Assembly (NCBI GenBank): GCA_015065045.1
Contig: SVRB01000026.1
Coordinates: 1-14,713, forward strand
Source of the DNA: Oscillospiraceae bacterium
Lineage (GTDB): Bacteria > Bacillota > Clostridia > Oscillospirales > CAG-272
DNA: 14,713 nucleotides
Direction of reading: 5' to 3'
Shown here: piece after piece, positions 14,180-14,713 of the stretch
How positions within the stretch are numbered: the stretch's first letter is position 1
Layout of the letters: each line of letters begins with the position of its first letter
The notes under the pieces: generated by a model
The model's input: only the letters and a program-made list of their open reading frames with translations
Databases searched by the model: none
Told to the model about the DNA's origin: nothing
Made by a program: the position numbers and the translations under genes

Positions 14180-14713
14180 TATCTGTTACCGTACATCTTG
14201 TCATAGTAGTTCTGATATTCGCCCGAAATAATGGTTTCCCACCATTCTTTGTTATCAAGATACCACTGAATTGTCTTCTGAATACCGTCTGCAAACATAG
14301 TTTCGGGCAACCAACCGAGCTCGTTGTGGATCTTAGTCGGGTCGATAGCATATCTCATATCGTGGCCCTTACGGTCTGTTACGTATGTAATCAAGCTTTC
14401 AGGCTTGCCGAGCGCCTTGCAAATGATCTTAACGATGTCAATATTCTTCATCTCGTTATGACCGCCGATGTTATAAACCTCGCCAACGCGACCCTTGTGA
14501 ATGATAAGATCGATAGCCTTACAGTGATCTTCAACGTAAAGCCAGTCACGAACGTTAAGACCTTCGCCGTATACGGGGAGGGGCTTATCGTTAAGAGCGT
14601 TTGCAATCATAAGAGGGATAAGCTTTTCGGGGAAATGGTAGGGGCCGTAGTTGTTTGAGCAACGGCTGATGGTTACGGGCAAGCCGTAAGTTCTGTGGTA
14701 TGCCAAAACGAGC
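14179..14713 (-). CDS. rmlB: dTDP-glucose 4,6-dehydratase, C-terminal part (cut by window edge)
   Basis: The right edge cuts this gene, leaving about 177 codons of its 3' half. The frame is open to the edge, and the partial codons before LAYHRTYGLP read LV, as in the family, so there is no start in view. RmlB converts dTDP-glucose to dTDP-4-keto-6-deoxyglucose. Diagnostic stretches are VTISRCSNNYGPYHFPEKL, NDKPLPVYGEGLNVRDWLYVEDH, GEVYNIGG and GHDMRYAIDPTKI. The catalytic YxxxK and NAD-binding motifs would be upstream, outside the window. It is upstream of rmlD and rmlC in one operon, and its stop overlaps the rmlD start by one base. rmlA would be expected further upstream. Confidence 0.97.
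   Translation of the reverse strand, partial: LVLAYHRTYGLPVTISRCSNNYGPYHFPEKLIPLMIANALNDKPLPVYGEGLNVRDWLYVEDHCKAIDLIIHKGRVGEVYNIGGHNEMKNIDIVKIICKALGKPESLITYVTDRKGHDMRYAIDPTKIHNELGWLPETMFADGIQKTIQWYLDNKEWWETIISGEYQNYYDKMYGNR

Noticed and set aside
14179..14706. TTG at 14704-14706 as the start of rmlB
   Set aside because: The frame continues to the window edge with family-typical residues, so this is an internal Leu codon and the gene is cut by the edge.

Overview
The window looks like a chromosomal segment of a low-to-moderate GC member of the Bacillota, most likely a gut-type Clostridia (Ruminococcaceae/Oscillospiraceae-like). The support is strong AGGAGG-type ribosome sites, near-consensus sigma-A promoters, a circularly permuted GH3 beta-glucosidase of the type known from Ruminococcus and Butyrivibrio, a Ktr-type potassium system, an ECF-like sigma factor paired with a membrane protein carrying BspA-type leucine-rich repeats, and several short GC-rich hairpin repeats between genes. 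The assignment rests on gene families and style, not on a marker gene. I see no rRNA, tRNA, CRISPR array, transposase or phage gene.

Layout, left to right. (1) 1-226 is non-coding and holds two adjacent inverted repeats and a probable promoter. (2) 227-2554 (+) is a cytosolic GH3 glycosidase with its catalytic domains in swapped order. It ends at a bidirectional terminator (2567-2598) shared with the convergent operon. (3) 5184 down to 2620 (-) is an operon of ktrB, ktrA, a 74-residue two-helix membrane protein and a YbjQ-family protein. It is driven by a near-perfect sigma-A promoter (5283-5311), with a hairpin in its leader (5224-5261). (4) 7218 down to 5381 (-) is a sigma factor followed, with a 4-base overlap, by a single-pass membrane protein with an extracellular leucine-rich-repeat ectodomain, a likely sigma/anti-sigma pair. 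(5) 7219-7599 is non-coding: stacked inverted repeats, a minus-strand terminator and a perfect-consensus promoter. (6) 7600-8550 (+) is a GtrB/DPM1-like membrane glycosyltransferase standing alone. (7) 9291 down to 8686 (-) is a SAM-dependent methyltransferase whose stop codon lies in the loop of its own terminator-like hairpin. (8) From the right edge down to 9384 (-) is the distal part of a rhamnose polysaccharide operon: rmlB (partial), rmlD, rmlC, two GT2 glycosyltransferases and a WzxC-type flippase, ending at a hairpin terminator.

How the genes work together. RmlB, RmlD and RmlC make dTDP-L-rhamnose (RmlA is not in view and may lie upstream). The two GT2 enzymes probably add rhamnose or other sugars to a lipid-linked repeat unit, which the flippase would export. 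The GtrB-like enzyme may make a polyprenyl-phosphate sugar for surface glycosylation. KtrAB imports potassium. The sigma/LRR pair would sense something outside the cell and change transcription.

For four genes I moved the start from an upstream GTG/TTG to an internal ATG: clearly on Shine-Dalgarno placement for ktrA, the YbjQ gene and the methyltransferase, less firmly for the flippase. The least explained elements are the LRR anti-sigma candidate, the ktr leader hairpin, the small proteins downstream of ktrA, and the short palindromic repeats.
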